From contig OX359249.1 in NCBI GenBank assembly GCA_947179485.1, positions 37,310,250-37,374,249 on the forward strand: a DNA stretch of 64,000 nucleotides, in the 5' to 3' direction. This document shows, one piece after another, positions 58,840-64,000 of the stretch. Position 1 is the stretch's first letter. Every line of letters starts with the position of its first letter. The stretch is from Allacma fusca (Eukaryota; Arthropoda; Collembola; Symphypleona; Sminthuridae). The notes under the pieces were generated by a model that worked only from the letters and a program-made list of their open reading frames with translations, did not search any database and was not told the origin of the DNA. Both the position numbers and the translations under genes were made by a program.

Positions 58840-60828
58840 TGGTGAAAAAAGAGAGAGGAAAGGGGATGCATTGTGTGGTTGTGTTAGTTGGTGGAACGTA
58901 TGTATGCCGAGCCAGGGAAAAGTAAGGCCAGGAGAAGCTCGGAGATGAAGATGGAGCAGAGACGATGTGAGGGCTGCCACTAGGCGCACAACCTACACTT
59001 GGAATATAGCTCGGAAGAGCAGGGAAAGAGAAGATGAACTGGGTTGCTGGAGACTAACACTTTCGGCTGAGTTTCAATGGATGGGAGTCAACCGCGAGAC
59101 TTTTCCTAGGAAAGGTCGCTCGCTCATTCCATCCTCTTCTAGTAGACACTTGAGCCCTTCTCCGGTTTTTCGAAAAAAAAAACCTTCTCCATGGCTGCCC
59201 TCACTCACGGTCCTAAAGCTCATCTCTAAGAAAACCTCAATATTTTAAGTTCCACGGGAACTGGGAAAAGTCACAAGGAAAGTGGACAAAGCAAAGAAAC
59301 CATACAGTGGTTCTTTTTTATCTTTTGGTTAATTGCTTCCCTGTATATTCCCTTCCAAAATTTATTTTTTTCTTTTACCTAACCTCCCAATTCTAACCAA
59401 ACATACTTCCATCCTCAATTTACATAGATTCTCCAATTTTCCATATTTCAGTAGCCCTTGTCAATCTACTTGTGACCAGTAAATTATTTATATGTTGAAC
59501 TTTTGACCCGATTTAAAAAATAATAATATCTGTTACATGTTGTCACGAATTGAATTTTAAAATTTTAAAGGATTTAAAAGAAATACAAACTATATCTGGA
59601 ATTAATAAAATACAAATTAACAAATTAACATTTAATTTAACAACTGATGGCACAAATTAATACAAAAGGTGTTTACATGTTGTGATAAATTGATACATTC
59701 ATACATCAATAAATTAAAAAAAAAAACGAGTGGTTCAGTTCTTCGAAAAAAAAAATTCACCTGCAAGTACCTGAAATCACAGTAAGGGTGAGTGACCATT
59801 TAAGAGCGACCTATTAACGTACGAGCAGCAGGGAAACTTTAACTGCAAAATAATGCACTAGAATCCTGAAACCTGTAACAAAAGGGAACTCCAAGATAAT
59901 TCCAAGCAATTCCGGAAAGATAATCGTGACTAAAAGGAGATTCACAAAAAGAAAAAAAAACACAAGGACGAGTGGAGGAGCTGCGGAAGTCTCATCCTCA
60001 AACTGGTTTCAAACATTCATTCGTACATGCATAATTAAGGAAATGCCCAGATTGGGGGAACTTAACCTGTAAAAATTGTTAGAATTTTAACGAACATACA
60101 TACATAGCTTGGAACTTGTAACACTCCGTGTGGTCATGTGCTATTTGTGGAGAGATTGGGGAATCATTGTAGTAATTCGTGGGGTTCTATATAAAACTTT
60201 ATAAATGGAAATGCTCTCCATTCCTATAAATATACCCAAGTTCTTTGAATCTTTGAAGATCTGAATAGTGTGGGGGGAATTGTGAGGCTCAAATAGAGTG
60301 TGTGTATTACTTAACCGCTGTTGTCCTCTACGGTTATCGCAAAAAGAGTGAAGTGAAGATTAGAACTGGGTGTTTTGTTGGAGGAAGAATGACTCCGTAG
60401 TCTAAAAACTCTCTCCCTATCGTAACTTACTCTTAACGTCCCGACCATATAAAAGTTTCACCAGTTGATTTAAGTAAGTTTCATGGCTTATTATCAGTCT
60501 CATCATTGTGAGCGGCGATATGGTCTCCATTAATCATTAACTCACATGAGTAGGTATTCAAAAATGCAAGATAAAATATATTGGTGGTGTTTTTTTTTCT
60601 ATGTAATGTATATTTAGTATCTAATATGTGGCCACTGCACTGTAAGTAAATTATTCGTCTAGGACTAAATCAGGCTTGTACGAACGAAGATAATAACACT
60701 CCCTTATTGTACATGTTTAGACTTGTGTTTACAAGCACGGCAGCCTTCCAAGGAATATCTTGTGGCTTCTGTTTTCCCCTTCACTCTTCCCTTTATTATT
60801 CCCGTTCTACGTGTGTTAGCATGCACTG

Positions 60829-60831
<3 letters not shown>

Positions 60832-60861
<30 letters not shown>
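60832..60861. repeat. (CA)n microsatellite
   Basis: An uninterrupted CA run of about 15 units followed by an A tract. Confidence 0.9.
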
Positions 60862-60870
<9 letters not shown>

Positions 60871-62929
60871 AAAATCCTCCTTGACAAAGCTCTGTCTTAA
60901 GAACCACAGAGGTGCAAAGTGTCTTAAGTTGGGAGATTTATTACCACAAGTTTCAGATTTTCAGACTCGTTTTCTACCAGCAGCGTATCTATGTTATCAT
61001 CGACGGTGCATTTTCGTACCCTGACTCTCACGTTCTGAGCCTCTCTCCGCACATCTTCCTTAGCAGGGAAAAAAGGAGGACGAGGGGAGGTGGATGGGAT
61101 TAGGGAGGAGAGCTCTGAGTTTTCCAGTAGTGAGATTGTATTTCCCAATAAATACAAAATTTACCCAGAAATAATTGACGGACTTCCTCCGCCACTCCTT
61201 TCCGTATAAGGTCACGCAATCGTCTAGAATTTTACTCTACTTGTGTTTCTGACTCTTATCTATCTCCTAATTTTTCTAATGAAGTGCACATGCACACTGG
61301 ATACTTCTATAACTATAAAAAAAAAGAATGACCCCAACCTGACCATAGAGGTGAGGTTGCAACAACACGGGGATCATTAGGAACGTCCACGTTGACTACA
61401 TGTAGCTTTCCCTTTGTTACTGTTCCATTACGTAAGTAAAAGAGAGTTTCCCCTGAATAAAGTACATAGTAAAGCGGCTCATAAGAGCATTAGGGAAGTC
61501 TCAGGAGAAGGTCTGAGATTACAGGAACAAGAGAGGGTGTTTCAGGTGAAAGACCACTCTACCTGTTGAAATCTCCAGGCTTGGTTGAGGAAAGCTCGGA
61601 GGACCGTCGGCCTGGTTCATGTAGTTTGTCGTTGGAATTAATGATAGGACAGTTTACAAAGTAGCCCACGGCACAAATATAACTTTCATGGAATGTTCTC
61701 TCCTTTTAGTATCATTGTTTTCCGGATTGTGTAATACACAATCTACACTACACTGTAAAAGAGGGGAACTCTGTAGAGGAAAATTGAAATAAATGGTGGA
61801 GATACAGTTCTTTCTCGTCTCTGTAAAAGCAAAGTGATCCCATAAACTGTATTTTGGATTTGCATATTTCATGTTGTAGTCAAGGAACGTGTTGTGATTG
61901 TGGACTTGTCGTGACAAGCAGATGTGGAGTAATTTCCCCAAATGGCCGCGTCCTCTTCCCTAGGTTTTCATTCCCATTTGAGTCCCATGTAATTCCTATG
62001 TGTTGGGATTTCAATCCATTGCAATTCATAGGACTCAAATGGAACATATTATCGTAATTGATACCTAAATCCTATTAAAACCCAACTTTTTCATTTATTA
62101 CTAGTGACGACTGTCAGGGACCAAGTCATATTGTGAAAGTTATTGTTTCTACCCTCTACTGACTTTAATCTCCTGTTGTTTTCAGATGCCGTAAAAAGAA
62201 TCAAACAAGAAGGAGAAGAAAAAAAAAGGAAAGGAGGAGAGAAAAAAGTCGGACCAGAACCATACACACATCTCCCATAGAGGACATGTGAAACTTGAGC
62301 CAGGAGAAGATTTGGTCAAAGATTGTGAAAGCTACTTTCCCTGAAACATTGCATAATACATAAGACGACCTGTGCTGAAAGACTTGCTTACATGAGAATA
62401 CACCAGAGAGTGACTTTATGGGGTTGGCTAGTTGGCGTAACAGCAGGTGATTCTTTATTGATAACCAACTTCTGCTGGTGAACGCACAGTGAGATTTCCC
62501 TCTAACGATTTGGCTGGCTAAAAGGGGACTATCTGTAGAGTGAGGAATTCCTTCTAATACTGACTCTGTGCTCTGAACTCGTCTCCATTATGACTGTCTT
62601 GAGTGCTTGGTTCTGCTCCAAAAGAAACCAAGTGAGGTAATACTCCCCAGTTGAGCGGTAGAGTTAACCGTTTCCCTATGCTGTGGTGACACTTGTGAAT
62701 TTTTTATGTTTCCGACCCTATCAGATGCATAAGCATCAGATAAATATCAATTTTAACCTCGGACTTGAACTTGTATGATCGGGTATATTTGTCAACTCGT
62801 TTCTTTATGTCAGAAAATGACGTCTACTTGGAAGGATTGAGACGATTGTAAGTCAAGAGTCAAAAGATACTCAGAGGAAGGAAAAGAATTTTCTGAAGAC
62901 TAGTGTTCCCAACCGTCAAAACTGCAATT

Positions 62930-63461
62930 ATGCATTTCAGTTTTTACACTCGTTTCTTCACAAACTTCCTCGCACTGATTTACCTATCAGAGTCTTTGAC
63001 AGCTGAGCCCCAGAGAGGTGGATCCGGTCTTCGGGTTTCGTACGGAGGAAGTCGTAATGGAAGTTTGCTAAGTGGTTCCGGCCGGAGTGGAGGTGGAATA
63101 CAAATCGGAACGATGAGAAACTCCAGTAGTGCTAGTATCGGGAGCAAGTTAGGCCACGACTATGGTCGAGGCAGTGGTAGTGGTGTGAGTGAAAGCCCAG
63201 GTTCAGTAGGTCAACTGAAAACTACTTCGCAGCCTGAAACTATTTTAGTTGCTGGTGGACCCAGCTCGATACGGGAAGACGAAAAAGAGAACTTGACAGT
63301 CGGTCTCATCCTTCCACATTCCATGTTCTACCAGAGGGACTACGTGAGAGCTGTCACAAGCGCTATTTCCTTTTTCCGTAATAAAGCAAAATATAAATTC
63401 CTCGAGCGGTACAAGTTGGAAGTTCAGATGGTAATGATCACTGTCAGCCCGAGTCCAAAAG
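62930..63461 (+). CDS. First coding exon of an ANF-receptor-like secreted or membrane protein (partial)
   Basis: The exon encodes 177 residues from the ATG at 62930 to a GTGAGT donor after 63461 and ends in phase 1. A signal peptide fits residues 1-25 (FFTNFLALIYLSESLTA, then EPQ). Residues 27-110 are Gly/Ser-rich and low in complexity. From about residue 123 the sequence reads LTVGLILPHSMFYQRDYVRA, then VTSAISFFRNKAKY and VSPSPK. This resembles the opening strand and helix of periplasmic-binding-protein-type ligand domains (ANF_receptor) used by receptor guanylate cyclases and glutamate-type receptors. The class is therefore inferred and the specific receptor is unknown. The next exon is not within the last 540 bp, so the gene continues past the window. 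Confidence 0.65.
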
Positions 63462-64000
63462 GTGAGTTTCCGATGTACTTCAAGACTTGTTTTTGTTTCA
63501 TTTCAATCCCAGTCGGACCGTGGTCTGGCATTTCTATAAATAGTTTCCTCCTAAATTTAATCATCCCAGTCCACCGTGATTCTCTCATGGCTAGTTTTCA
63601 TTCTGACAACAATTACCTCAAATGCAATTTTCTTACAGGCCCGAAACTCCTTTTTAGAACCCCACTCCCACCGCACACCACATACAATACCACCAATAGC
63701 CCGATAATGAAATATGCACGCACAAACCAAGGACGGGAATCCCGTAAATGACAATTTGTGGATCCCTACAAAGAGAGTGATTGCTTCAAACACTATTAAT
63801 AGTAGATGAACTTGAAGCAGATTTTTACAGTCTAAGTAATTGCTTGTAAATCATTTACAAAAGCAATTAATTCCCCCCCCCCGCTCCCCCGTCATGATGA
63901 ACTACCAAATTCTCAATTAGGACCACCCAAATTGATTACTTCCATGTTGAACTTTTTTAAAAGATATTTTCATGGTCAAGAATTTAAATTTTCTAAAAAT
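63462..64000 (+). other. First intron of the receptor-like gene (incomplete)
   Basis: Begins with the GTGAGT donor and has no matching acceptor plus coding sequence before the window ends. A C-rich run (about ten C, then GCTCCCCC) lies near 63873-63890. Confidence 0.55.

Larger units (their letters stand above)
51067..62929. other. Long gene-poor stretch before a receptor-like gene
   Basis: Almost 12 kb with no supported gene. Minus-strand frames at 54517-54708 and 55799-56101 have protein-like composition but no recognised motif. Several microsatellites are listed separately. The right end, from about 62190, probably includes the 5' UTR or promoter of the gene starting at 62930. Confidence 0.4.

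Noticed and set aside
58967-59248. A 93-codon plus-strand frame after the GA repeat
   Set aside because: Composition is driven by GA-rich and CT-rich DNA on either side and there is no motif.
1-64000. CRISPR arrays, bacterial operons or ribosomal RNA genes
   Set aside because: No regularly spaced repeats, no Shine-Dalgarno-led gene strings and no rRNA-like sequence; the window is plainly eukaryotic.

Overview
The window looks like nuclear DNA of an arthropod. Genes are split by short GT-AG introns (about 50-150 bp, some longer), and the DNA is AT-rich with simple repeats and transposon remains. Orthologues of conserved animal genes sit beside a DM4/DM12-family secreted protein, a group known from arthropods. 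A hexapod fits best; a springtail is a guess and the species cannot be fixed from this sequence. Exon structures below were assembled by hand from splice signals, reading frame and recalled family conservation, without alignment software.

Left third (1-14.3 kb): repeat-rich. An apparently whole two-gene DNA transposon (1071-5653) carries a CACTA/EnSpm-like transposase followed by a five-exon DUF4806 protein on the same strand. A possible chemoreceptor fragment lies at 6.0-7.1 kb (minus strand). A sharply bounded hAT-type element (10690-12454) has 69-bp inverted repeats and a perfect 8-bp target duplication.

Middle (14.3-45 kb): the gene-dense part. CTP synthase (minus) and THUMPD1, a tRNA acetylation adaptor (plus), are head-to-head. 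They are followed by a 16-exon EF-hand/WD-repeat protein of the WDY/WDR49/WDR64 type (plus), a DM4/DM12 protein with a clear TATA box (plus), SURF6 (minus), a four-transmembrane protein (minus), UQCRC2 of respiratory complex III (plus), a short gene matching only the C-terminal part of URB1 (minus), tRNA-Gly(CCC) and an unidentified coiled-coil protein (minus). SURF6, URB1 and THUMPD1 all serve ribosome or tRNA production, but each gene has its own transcription unit and no operon is evident. Two short inverted-repeat elements were found, one in a CTP synthase intron and one just upstream of the WD-repeat gene.

Right third (45-64 kb): gene-poor, with microsatellites and one isolated exon-like segment. 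It ends with the first coding exon of a secreted or membrane protein that resembles the start of an ANF-receptor-type ligand-binding domain; the rest lies beyond the window.
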